DNA of 64,000 nucleotides from Rhizobium sophoriradicis (GTDB lineage Bacteria; Pseudomonadota; Alphaproteobacteria; Rhizobiales; Rhizobiaceae): contig NZ_RQIH01000020.1 of the NCBI RefSeq assembly GCF_003939025.1, positions 1 through 64,000 on the forward strand, given 5' to 3'. The position numbers and the translations under genes are program-made. Each line of letters begins with the position of its first letter. Within the stretch, counting starts at the first letter, position 1. The notes beneath the pieces are model-generated. The model was not told the origin of the DNA, made no database searches, and saw nothing but the letters and a program-made list of their open reading frames with translations. This document shows positions 16,959 to 25,929 of the stretch, piece after piece.

Positions 16959-18314
16959 CTAACTCAAATGTGGGTTCTGTCCGGCTCGGATGGCCCAGAG
17001 AGCCATTTCGAGATTTGGGAAGTCGCCAGCAACGTGCAGCGCCAAGCCGGCGGATTGGGGCATCTCCTTCCAGAAGCGGCTATTTTGATCGATCTCGAAA
17101 TAGCTGAATCCAACATGGAACGGGATCTGACGCGGCGCGACCGGTAGGGGATTGATGATAATGCCGGGCAGTGCGACATTGACGAGTTCCGTGATTTTCT
17201 CCGCCGGGCCGATCTTAATCTGAGACGGGAACTCGCGCCGGAGGCGCTCGACCTCAATATCAGCCCGAGCAGCCAGCACGAAGCTCGAGGTCGTAAAGAG
17301 AGAGCGGTCGGCCACCTCAGCCACATGGACACCGTATTTTTGCCGCTGCAGCGGTACGGGGACCGCAGTCTGCTCAATCACTGCACCCAGCGAAGCCCGG
17401 ATCGACTGCATCACTGGCAAAAACGCCTCCGCGAGAGAGTCGTGCTTGTAAACACCAAGGGTCGGGGCACGTTTATCGACGCGGGCGAACGTGGCTAGTT
17501 CACCCGCCAACTGGAGCATGACAACATACAGCGATTCCGGATTTACAACGGCGGCCTTGGACAGGTGGCAGAAGTACGGCTCGTACCGATTGATCGCCTG
17601 CAGCAGAAGGAAGTCCGCGAGCTCTGCAACCCGGTTCGTTCCCGACTGAGAGACCCGAGTGGCCAGAGCTTCACCACGATGGTGAAGCAGGCCGGTGATC
17701 TCAGTGATGTAGTTCGAGAGGACCCGGGAGCTGGCGCAGTCGGGGGTTGGCGGCACGTGCGTTTCGTCCAGAATGATCTGTCGGTCGGCCCGGACCTCTA
17801 TGATACGGGCGATTGGGATGCAAGTGTAGCCAGACCGGTCTGCCGCGTCCGGCAGCAATCGAAAATCCAGCCTCGCTACGTCGATGGAGGCGCTGCCTCG
17901 CTCGCCAGCGTTGGTGTCGACAACATCCTCAGTGGAGACTGCGAAGCGGATAGGTACGTCAATTCCCGCTTGCGCGTCGGTTTCAAGAGCGCCGGGTTGA
18001 TAAAACGGTACCGCCAAGTGAATAAGCGAATCTCGAAAATCCGGCGGAACGTCGTAGGGAGTTGGCTGGTTGGCTTCGTCAGGAATACTGAAGGGCATCC
18101 CGTCCTCCAAGACGCCGCGAGCCGCTTCGATGGCGATCTTTCCGAGACCAAGCAGCTCTCGATTGAGCCGCAGCTCGCTGATACCCCACCCGTACCCATG
18201 CAAAACCGCCGTCCTGCTGCGCACCAGCTGTTCGACGTGACGATCGGCCTGCTGAAAATGCTGCGGGCGGAGGAACAAGCCCTCCGACCAGACGACCCTA
18301 TTATTCCACGACAT
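16959..18314 (-). CDS. tssK: T6SS baseplate protein TssK
   Basis: TssK links the T6SS baseplate to the membrane complex. This 451-aa protein has the family's N-terminal VVWSEGLFLRPQHFQQ motif, the DRHVEQLVRSR and YGWGISELRLNRELL segments, and a C-terminal FEIDQNSRFWKEM region followed by LALHVAGDFPNLEM. Length is standard and the frame is intact. It is the first gene of the leftward T6SS arm. Its upstream region, which would normally face tssA, is separated from tssA by about 7.6 kb of inserted DNA starting near 18.8 kb. Confidence 0.93.
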   Translation of the reverse strand: MSWNNRVVWSEGLFLRPQHFQQADRHVEQLVRSRTAVLHGYGWGISELRLNRELLGLGKIAIEAARGVLEDGMPFSIPDEANQPTPYDVPPDFRDSLIHLAVPFYQPGALETDAQAGIDVPIRFAVSTEDVVDTNAGERGSASIDVARLDFRLLPDAADRSGYTCIPIARIIEVRADRQIILDETHVPPTPDCASSRVLSNYITEITGLLHHRGEALATRVSQSGTNRVAELADFLLLQAINRYEPYFCHLSKAAVVNPESLYVVMLQLAGELATFARVDKRAPTLGVYKHDSLAEAFLPVMQSIRASLGAVIEQTAVPVPLQRQKYGVHVAEVADRSLFTTSSFVLAARADIEVERLRREFPSQIKIGPAEKITELVNVALPGIIINPLPVAPRQIPFHVGFSYFEIDQNSRFWKEMPQSAGLALHVAGDFPNLEMALWAIRAGQNPHLS

Positions 18315-18798
18315 TCAAGACTCGCCTCGCGTCCACCTGACAGAACGGCTTTCTCCGTAAAAGTAGCAGAGCTTCACTGCCCCCTTGCATGCACATCTGA
18401 TATCCAACAATGCGCTGGTAGAAGGGCATCGCGTGTCGGGACAGCTCAGATATGCAAGCGCCGAAGCTCATCAGGATTGGTCATGAGCCCCCTTGCAGCG
18501 CGACAAGCAAGGGGTCTCATCTAGACTGTCGCTCAGTAGCCCGTTGCCCTCAGAGCCTTATTGGTCGTTCATGTTCACACTGACCTACAACGCGCCAATT
18601 CGCCTGTCCTGTCACTCGTACGGGATGAATCTCGCAAATGACCGCCCGGAAGCCTTGAGAGCCGGCGCCGCAAGTACGGGGCCAAAAGAGCAGCGCAACA
18701 GGCAAGGTGACACGTGATGCGCATTGCCTCGTCGAAAATGTTCCTGAATACGCTGAGGCAGTGCCGCCGCCAACATCGTCTTCACGCGCCGCCGCCCC
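18315..18798. other. Spacer between tssK and the IS481-type element
   Basis: About 480 bp without a supported gene. It should contain the promoter of the leftward tssK operon, but no confident -35/-10 or sigma-54 site was found by eye. The junction with the inserted DNA is the inverted repeat starting at 18799. Confidence 0.4.
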
Positions 18799-19747
18799 TA
18801 GGTGTTTAGTCCCGGCATTTGATGGATGGGGTCGATGATGAATCGATCCGGCTCCAAAGTCCATTGTCTGCAGATGAACTCGTAAGGCGTAAGGCCCTTT
18901 AGCGTCTTGAGCCGGCGCCCGAAATTGTAGGCGTCGATAAAGTCAGCCAGATGTTTTTTCAACTGCGCATGATCGTCGTAGTGGAAGCGCTTGACGGTCG
19001 CCTCCTTGATCGTTCGGTTCATCCGTTCGACCTGTCCGTTGGTCCAGGGATGCTTCACCTTGGTCAGGCGATGCTCGATGCTGTGATCGTCGCAGACCCA
19101 ATCGAAGATGTGCTGGAAGGCATTTCGATCACAAGCTCGGTTGGTGAACTGAATGACATTGTCGGTCAAAACGGTGTGAATGGTGTAGGGCACTGCCGTG
19201 ATCAGATTGCGCAAGAACTGAGCGGCATTCATCTTGCCGGCTTTGGTGTAGAGTTCCGCGAACGCGAACTTGGATGTTCGGTCAATTGCGACAAAGAGAT
19301 AGAGCTTGCCCTCGGCCGTCTGCACCTCGTCAATATCGATGTGGAAGTAAGCGACCGGATAGCTTTTGAACTTCTTCTTCGGCTCCTTGTCGCCTCTGAC
19401 CTCCGGCAGACGTGAAATGCCGTGGCGCTGCAAACACCTGTGCAACGACGAACGCGTCAGATATGAAATGGTCGGCTGAAGAGCGTAGAGGCAATCATCG
19501 AGCGGCAGCAACGTGTGCCGGCGGAAGGCGACGATAACGGCTCTTCTTCGAGGGAAAGGGTCGTCGAGTGCGGGTCCTTTGGGCCTGTAGGAAGGTCGAC
19601 CAACGATGTCCGCTTCTTCCATTTCGCCACGGTTTTCTGGTTGATCCCGTATCGCTTCGAAAGCGTTCTCAGGCTCTCTTCACTATTTTGTATTGCTCGA
19701 CGGATTGCCTCTGTCGTCGTGGCGCTCCCGTGTAGAACCTGGCCCAT
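18798..19747 (-). pseudogene. IS481-family transposase, single-base frameshift
   Basis: The N-terminal part (19747 leftward) has the helix-turn-helix of IS481 transposases: ATTTEAIRRAIQNSEESLR, then LSKRYGINQKTVAKWKKR. The catalytic rve integrase domain lies in the neighbouring frame: FHIDIDEVQ (first Asp), VLTDNVIQFTN (second Asp) and GQVERMNRTIKEA (Glu). The two frames meet at a GAAGAAGAG run near 19545, where one G appears to be missing. A TDNG motif is changed to TDNV. The enzyme is therefore unlikely to be made as one chain unless frameshifting occurs. Confidence 0.8.
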
Positions 19748-19807
19748 AGTGCTTCCCTCCATGCCAAGGAAAATATTGCACCATCAAATGCCGGGACCAA
19801 ACACCTA
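18799..19807. mobile_element. IS481-type insertion sequence
   Basis: The element is bounded by 27-bp terminal inverted repeats differing at one position. The left end begins TAGGTGTTTAGTCCCGGC at 18799, and the right end, read inward from 19807, begins TAGGTGTTTGGTCCCGGC. It contains one transposase gene on the minus strand with a frameshift. It was inserted into the region between tssK and tssA and is one of several IS types in this hot spot. No target duplication was obvious. Confidence 0.8.
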
Positions 19808-19978
19808 AAGCGCCTTGACGACCAGCTTAGCGATTAGACAACCACCTCCTGGACACGATCCACGAACCGGTTGCAGTCCCGGTTCGCGCCAGGTGCGGGA
19901 TAGCAGCCCTGGCGGCATGGATCATTCATGCGGCGAAGATAGGCATTTCCACATTTGGTGATGCCCAATAGCTAGCGA

Positions 19979-20523
19979 ATGGGATATGCGCTGCGCCTCA
20001 TGTTGGCGCGCGAGCACATGCTAGATGGCACGGTGGAGATCGACCGTTTTCATCTCGGTGAGCGACCGAGAATGGATCCGGACGGTCTACCGCCTGGACG
20101 GGGCCGAAAAGGCCTTTCGATACATGCAGGGCGCGCGACGGCGAAAGGGATCGAACCGCAACCTGCCTGATGGGCGGTGAGGCGTTCATGGCGATTGGCA
20201 AGAGCTTTGCTACGCATGAGAACGTAAAGCATTCGAGCCGCGAATTCGTCCAAGTCGCCGTCCACTCGGTGGGAGGTTTCAAGGCCCGGGTCCGCCGCAC
20301 CATTGCCGGCGTCTTTCATCATATCAGCCCGCAGCATGCCTTGTCTTTCCACGAGATCGGCTTCCGCTGGTCACAGCGCATTGTTACGGGCCAGGCAGTG
20401 CGGATACTAGTCACGGCTGCCGCCGGCGCTGCGATTGCTGCAAGTCTTTCGCGCTATTACCGGCCGGCAATGCGCAGAAGTCCGGATGCCGGGATCATCG
20501 TTAAATCTCCCAGCCTTTTGTGA
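19979..20523 (+). pseudogene. IS1595-family transposase remnant
   Basis: Two adjacent plus-strand frames carry parts of an IS1595-type (ISXO2-like DDE) transposase. The first (19979-20170) has DGTVEIDRF, a damaged version of the D-containing VEIDE motif. The second (20170-20523) has AFMAIGKSFATHENVKHSS, ARVRRTIAGVFHHISPQH, EIGFRWSQRIVTGQAVR and a degraded tail. Frameshifts and missing pieces show it is inactive. The ends of the element were not identified. Confidence 0.65.
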
Positions 20524-21179
20524 TAAGGCCGCGTTGTTTAGCGGAAGCCAGCAAGGAGTTCGAAGACGAAGGCCGACCTCACTGGCGCCGCAATTGGCGA
20601 CAGTTGCCACTACCCAGGTATCGGTGGGCCAATCCCACCATAGAAGAGATCATGTCGATGTTTCGTCGTAACCGGCTTGCGCGGCACCGGCGGCCGTCAG
20701 CGTTGATAGCAATCCGTGCCGATCGCCACATCAAGCGCGGACCTCCGGTCTGGAGAACGGGTCGTCGCTGCATCTCTCGAAGGATCGCCGCTGTTGTTAT
20801 GGGTTCACGCAGGAGCTGCGCCATAGCCGTTCACTAACCGGATGCGAGCATATCACCTGTGCATGCAACCCAATACCGGGACTGCGCTAGTTTGAATCGC
20901 GGGCTCTTCTCCGTGGTTTTCGAGGTTCTGCTGCAATGATGCGTTTACGCTACCAGTTATCAACGGCCTGGCCATGTCTTCGGGATCTGCCGGCCTCCCG
21001 TCACCTGAGCTCGATTCCGCAGAGCCGCCCCATGCCACAACAGCAAAAAACGGGACCCACGGTGATTAAGCGGCGTCTGAACGAGGCTCGGCAAGCTGGA
21101 GCGGTCGATGGTCGCAGTCGCGCCCCTTGCACTCTGGTTAAGTCGCTTGAGCCCCTGATAAATTCTGACCTTCCGTCAG
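20524..21179. other. Region without recognisable genes upstream of the repeat protein
   Basis: About 650 bp hold only short frames with no family resemblance. The right part, from about 21120, includes the putative regulatory sequence of the repeat-protein gene. Confidence 0.4.
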
Positions 21180-21181
21180 CA

Positions 21182-21206
21182 GTCGGTGCTCGACAGCTGA
21201 CCCCTT
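21182..21206 (+). promoter_or_regulatory. tts-box-like element upstream of the repeat-protein gene
   Basis: GTCGGTGCTCGACAGCTGAC followed by CCC resembles the TtsI-binding tts box of rhizobial type III secretion genes (consensus about GTCAG-CTTNT-CGAAAGCT-NAG-CCC). The right half, TCGACAGCTGACCCC, has one mismatch. The left GTCGG is one base too close and has one mismatch. The element ends about 33 bp before the start codon, closer than usual. It is supportive but not decisive evidence for type III co-regulation. Confidence 0.45.
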
Positions 21207-21239
21207 GTTTCCTGAAGGCCATATCCCAGGGGGGTGAGC

Positions 21240-24158
21240 ATGGTTGACAGGGACCCTCGGACTAAGGGGCAGTGCTCTTCGCGGCCGGATGAGGGCCGGC
21301 ACCCAGCGGATCAAAAAGCGCAGTCTTCAGTGGCGCGTGTCGATCAAGTGGCCGACAACTTCAATTCGGACGACATCTGGCAAGAGAATTCTGTATTGCG
21401 TTACGTGGAAAGGCTAAGCGTCCACCAGCCAAGCCCGCCGACCGAGCTTCAAAGCCCTGAAGAACAAACCCCGCAAATGATGGCTGACATGACGGAACTG
21501 ACGAGAGTTCCGGTCGTCCCGGCAGAGACCGCGTTCAACCTCACGAGGACAACAGATGAATACAATAATGCCGATCGCACTATTCACCTCGTCGAGGGCC
21601 AGCCGCTGGAGACTGGCCCTCAGCGCGGGGGGCTGCATGGCCTTGGGAATTTAGAAGCCTCAGCGGTTGCCGGGCCCACCGAGGTGCCGGGTGGAAGAGA
21701 GGAGCATTCGGCCATGTCCGAGGTGCCCGCGGAGCCCAGCGATCCGACCGGTGGCGGGCGCAAGAGGCGGACTACTGAGAAGGACGCAGATCCCAGGCCC
21801 AGCCGCAGGCAGACGTTATATGCTCAAAGGCCGCAGGCGTTGGCGCCTGATCTCAGCGCCGCGAATGCCGGCATAATCGTGGGGGCCTCAACGGGCGATC
21901 TCGTCAATCGAGCGGCGTTCCGGACGGTGTCGGCCCAGGACCAGGCGAGGCTGGACGAAATCGCCAGGCAGACACCGCGGCAGTCGAGGCAGAGCAAGGG
22001 GGCGTGGGCGGACGCGCTGAAGGCGGCCCATCCCGATCTCAGCGCCGCCGATGCCGCCGTAATCGTGGGCGTCGTAAAGCGGGTTATCGCCAGGAGGGCG
22101 GCGTATCGAACGGTGTCGGCCCAGGACCGGGCGAGGCTTGACGAGATCAAGGCGGCGACACCGCAGCTGCCGGGGCAGAGCAAGGGGGCGTGGGCGGACG
22201 CGCTGAAGGCGGCCCATCCCGATCTCAGCGCCGCCGATGCCGCCATAACCGTGGGCTCTTTTAAGGACGATATTGCAAGGAGGACGGCGTTCCGGACGGT
22301 GTCGGCCCAGGACCAGGCGAGGCTGGACGAAATCGCTAGGCAGACACCGCAGCTGCCGGGGCAGAGCAAGGGGGCGTGGGCGGACGCGCTGAAGGCGGCC
22401 CATCCCGATCTCAGCGCCGCCGATGCCGCCATAGTCGTGGGTGCCGTAAGGCAGGATATTGCTAAAAGGGCCGCGTTCCAGACGGTGTCGGCCCAGGACC
22501 AGGCGAGACTGGACGAAATGGCGGCGGTGACACCGCGGCTGCCGGGGCAGAGCAAGGGGGCGTGGGCGGACGCGCTGAAGGCGGCCCATCCCGATCTCAG
22601 CGCCGCCGATGCCGCCATAATCGTGAATGCCGTAAAGCAGGATATTGCTAAAAGGACAGCGTTCCAGACGGTGTCGGCCCAGGACCAGGCGAGGCTGGAC
22701 GAAATCGCCAGGCAGACACCGCAGCTACCGGGGCAGAGCAAGGGGGCGTGGGCGGACGCACTGAAGGCGGCCCATCGCGATCTCAGCGCCGCCGATGCCG
22801 CCGCCATCGTGGGCGCCGTAAAGCGGGTTATCGCCAGGAGGGCGGCTTTCCAGACGGTGTCGGCCCAGGATCAGGCGAGGCTGGACGAAATCGCTAGGCA
22901 GACACCGCGGCTGCCGGGGCAGAGCAAGGGGGCGTGGGCGGACGCGCTGAAGGCGGCCCATCCCGATCTCAGCGCCGCCGATGCCGCCATAATTGTGGGT
23001 TCCGTAAAGCATAATATTGCTAAAAGGGCGGCGTTCCGGACGGTGTCGGCTCAGGACCAGGCGAGGCTGGACGAAATCGCTAGGCAGACACCGCAGCTGC
23101 CGGGGCAGAGCAAGGGGGCGTGGGCGGACGCGCTGAAGGCGGCCCATCCCGATCTCAGCGCCGCCGATGCCGCCACAATCGTGGGCGCCTTAAAGGACGA
23201 TATCGCCGTGAGGGCAGCGTTCCGGACGGTGTCGGCCCAGGACCAGGCGAGGCTGGACGAAATCGCGGCGGTGACACCGCGGCAGGGGCGGAGCAATGCG
23301 GCCTGGGCGGACGCGCTGAAGGCGGCCCATCCCGATCTCAGCGCCGCCGATGCCGCCACAATCGTGGGCGCCTTAAAGGACGAAATCGCCAGGAGGGCGG
23401 CGTTCCGGACGGTGTCGGCCCAGGACCAGGCGAGGCTGGACGAACTCGCTAGGCAGACACCGCAGCTGCCGGGGCAGAGCAAGGCGGCCTGGGCGGACGC
23501 GCTGAAGGCGGCCCATCCCGATCTCAGCGCCGCCGATGCCGCCGTAATCGTGGGTGCCATAAAGCAGGATATTGCTAAAAGGGCGGCGTTCCGGACGGTG
23601 TCGGCCCAGGACCAGGCGAGGCTGGACGAAATCGCGGCGGCAACACCGCGGCAGGGGGGGAGCAATGCGGCCTGGGCCGATGCGCTGAAGGCGGCCCATC
23701 CCGATCTCAGCGCCGCCGATGCCGCCACCATCGTGGGCACCTTTAGGGACGATATCGTCAGGAGGGCGGCGTTCCGGACGGTGTCGGCCCAGGATCAGGC
23801 GAGGCTGGACGAGATCAAGGCGGCGACACCGCAGCTGCCGGGGCAGAGCAAGGGGGCGTGGGCGGACGCGCTGAAGGCGGCCCATCCCGATCTCAGCGCC
23901 GCCGATGCCGCCATAGTCGTGGGTGCCGTAAGGCGCGATATCGCCGTGAGGACGGCGTTCCAGACGGTGTCGGCCCAGGACCAGGCGAGGCTGGACGAAA
24001 TCGCTAGGCAGACACCGCAGCTGCCGGGGCAGAGCAAGGGGGCGTGGGCAGACGCACTGAAGGCGGCCCATCCCGATCTCAGCGCCGCCGATGCCGCCAT
24101 AATCGTGGGTGCCTCGAAGAAACGGATAGCCAGGAGGGCAGCGTTCAAGGTGATATAG
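21240..24158 (+). CDS. Large tandem-repeat protein, candidate type III effector
   Basis: A 972-aa protein of unknown function. Residues 1-200 are polar, low-complexity and without Sec signal or membrane helix, as in type III substrates. A basic segment at about 174-190 (RKRRTTEKDADPRPSRRQ) looks like a bipartite nuclear localisation signal. From residue 204 the protein consists of twelve copies and a 27-residue start of a thirteenth copy of a 61/62-residue unit. Each unit has three predicted helices, around DLSAADAA-IVG-...-IA-RAAF, TVSAQDQARLDEIA and KGAWADALKAAHP. ATG 21240 is preferred over GTG 21234 because GGGGGG sits 5 bp before it. The protein ends two residues after repeat homology is lost, with no C-terminal enzymatic domain. 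The architecture recalls TAL effectors, but the repeat sequence is not TAL-like. Confidence 0.8.
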   Translation: MVDRDPRTKGQCSSRPDEGRHPADQKAQSSVARVDQVADNFNSDDIWQENSVLRYVERLSVHQPSPPTELQSPEEQTPQMMADMTELTRVPVVPAETAFNLTRTTDEYNNADRTIHLVEGQPLETGPQRGGLHGLGNLEASAVAGPTEVPGGREEHSAMSEVPAEPSDPTGGGRKRRTTEKDADPRPSRRQTLYAQRPQALAPDLSAANAGIIVGASTGDLVNRAAFRTVSAQDQARLDEIARQTPRQSRQSKGAWADALKAAHPDLSAADAAVIVGVVKRVIARRAAYRTVSAQDRARLDEIKAATPQLPGQSKGAWADALKAAHPDLSAADAAITVGSFKDDIARRTAFRTVSAQDQARLDEIARQTPQLPGQSKGAWADALKAAHPDLSAADAAIVVGAVRQDIAKRAAFQTVSAQDQARLDEMAAVTPRLPGQSKGAWADALKAAHPDLSAADAAIIVNAVKQDIAKRTAFQTVSAQDQARLDEIARQTPQLPGQSKGAWADALKAAHRDLSAADAAAIVGAVKRVIARRAAFQTVSAQDQARLDEIARQTPRLPGQSKGAWADALKAAHPDLSAADAAIIVGSVKHNIAKRAAFRTVSAQDQARLDEIARQTPQLPGQSKGAWADALKAAHPDLSAADAATIVGALKDDIAVRAAFRTVSAQDQARLDEIAAVTPRQGRSNAAWADALKAAHPDLSAADAATIVGALKDEIARRAAFRTVSAQDQARLDELARQTPQLPGQSKAAWADALKAAHPDLSAADAAVIVGAIKQDIAKRAAFRTVSAQDQARLDEIAAATPRQGGSNAAWADALKAAHPDLSAADAATIVGTFRDDIVRRAAFRTVSAQDQARLDEIKAATPQLPGQSKGAWADALKAAHPDLSAADAAIVVGAVRRDIAVRTAFQTVSAQDQARLDEIARQTPQLPGQSKGAWADALKAAHPDLSAADAAIIVGASKKRIARRAAFKVI
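21849..24155 (+). repeat. Tandem array of 186/183-bp coding repeats (12.4 copies)
   Basis: The array encodes 62-residue units (61 in the two copies with GRSNAAW or GGSNAAW in place of PGQSKGAW). DNA identity between copies is very high, even at silent sites, which points to recent duplication or gene conversion. The differences are concentrated in two short blocks per unit: codons 9-20 after DLSAADAA, and codons 39-46 before the GAWADALKAAHP block. The first copy and the last, partial copy are the most diverged. Confidence 0.95.
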
Positions 24159-25460
24159 GACGGCTCACGACTCATCACCACATTCCCTAGGAACTGCACC
24201 ATCATGTGCGTTGGTTGTCCACCACGGGATTGCATGAGCATGTGAGAGCGCCGAATTTTTCTTCAGTCTGGAGGCCAATACCTGGCTCGAGATCGATATT
24301 TAGGGGCACGACGGCGGGCGCATTCCGGCTGACTAACACGCCGAGAGCGACCTCGTCTTCGACGGTCGGGATCGCAGAATGTCGGCTCGCATGCCGCTGC
24401 GACCATCAGCCCGCTCCTCGCAAGATTGGCGCCAAGGCCGCCGTCGAACGATGGCGAGGAGGCAAGTTTTTCCAAAACTTTCTTTAGCATAGAGGTAGAA
24501 GGATCGCTACAGCGGGGTTGCAGTGCGCGGGCGGCTAGGGTGACTAAGTGCGTGCACTCCACGACCGTCAAACGGGGTCGGTGTCCGTCAATTCGAAATC
24601 GCAGGGATCTGCACGAGAGACCGCGTGGTTGCCCTGCACGACTAATGGAAGCAGGGTCGACAGTCACGTTGGGATGCGATAGGTGCGCGATAGAACGGGA
24701 GATTGGCGGCGGGACTCGATTCTTTTTAGAAGATCACGCAAAGCCGCATCACACCCATTGTCAAAAGTAAATACCGCGACGATGGTTATTAAACTTCAGA
24801 CTTCCGTCGAAAACGGCAATGGCGCTCACGAAGGAGGCCGGCCGCTGCGAAACCCCGCCATCTCCGCACCCCACTCCTTCGCTCCAACTGGGAGCAAAAT
24901 GAATGAGGCAACGTGCGAATCTCGGGGAGCATCGTTACATGCGGTCAATACGGATCTCATCCAGATTGTCGCCCTATATGCCTCGTGCGGCGGTCCGGCG
25001 GAGCGCAGGAGATATATGCCGTTGAAGTGCTCGAGCCGTTCTACCACTGACGCCGGGGTCGCTGCACGCGCGATGGACCCGCCGGCTGGCCGCTCGTTCG
25101 ATGAGGGTCCGCGCGCCGACACCCCCAAGAGCGATCGCCGAGGACGCCATCCACCTTATGCAGCAACTGGCGCGGAGGCGGCCGCGCGAAGACTTTGTAG
25201 TTGGAGGCCTTCAGGCTCACGTTTCCAACGGTACTCCGCAGGTTGCCCTTTGCAACGACTGCCCGACGATGTCAATTCAATCTGGCTGAGCTTGTACCGT
25301 CAAGTTTATCCAGTTTGGGGTTCGCTCCAGCGGTGGGTTGCGCATCTGCGGCGGCATCGGCGGGTTTAGGTGCGGAGACCATTCCGGCTGCGCAGCACTG
25401 CATCACGTCGCGGGTTGACGATCTGGGCGAACTCTGCAGGGTTAGTCAGCCGAGGCCAGA
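24159..25460. other. Region without recognisable genes
   Basis: About 1.3 kb after the repeat-protein stop contain only frames with no family resemblance and no good starts. It may be decayed 3' effector sequence or old insertion debris. No tts box, RNA gene or repeat was recognised. Confidence 0.4.
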
Positions 25461-25800
25461 GTGCTTGGCTTGCCACGCTCCTCGATAACCCGATCCAGTC
25501 CACAGGCGACCGCAGGCCGGAGAGCGAAGTATCGGCGACGAGAGTCCGGCTTTCCTCACGACCATCAGAAGCCTGAACCCGCGCTATAGGTGAGTTGATC
25601 CGACACGAAGTCCAGCGACCAACGATCATTGGCAGCCAGCTGGATCAACACCAACGCTTGCCTTTCGCTTGTTTCCGGCCACGGCGCTTGCGCATCGTGA
25701 GCTTCTCCTCCCGATGGACCCGGAAGAGCTTCTTGTTGTTCACAAGGTGTCCCTCGCGCCTGAGCAGCACATAGCTGCGTCAAGATCCGAAGCGGCGGCA
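25460..25800 (-). pseudogene. IS3-family (IS407-group) transposase OrfB fragment
   Basis: Pieces of an OrfB integrase-type transposase can be read on the minus strand in alternating frames: AANDRWSLDFVSDQLT (around the first catalytic Asp) and further on LVADTSLSGLR. These are standard IS407-group motifs. Several frameshifts and stop codons separate them and the rest of the domain is missing. The fragment lies 130 bp upstream of tssA and marks the right edge of the DNA inserted into the T6SS cluster. Confidence 0.6.
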
Positions 25801-25929
25801 TTCACGCCCCAAGCATTCACGACATATACGAATGTCGATTGTGCATGAGCAATCGCGTCTGCTCATTGCTAAACATTGAGAAACAGAGGCGCGACGATCT
25901 TTTATGTCGGGAAAACTGGGATTTGGGTC

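Noticed and set aside
21849..24155. TAL-effector repeats or a CRISPR array
   Set aside because: Units are 62 residues with no LTPEQVVAIAS-type sequence and no spacer pattern. They form one continuous coding frame.
21824..24241. Long open frames on the minus strand and in other plus frames across the repeat array
   Set aside because: They are by-products of the GC-rich 186-bp repeats. Only the plus-strand frame has a start, ribosome-binding site, unique N-terminus and residue pattern under constraint.
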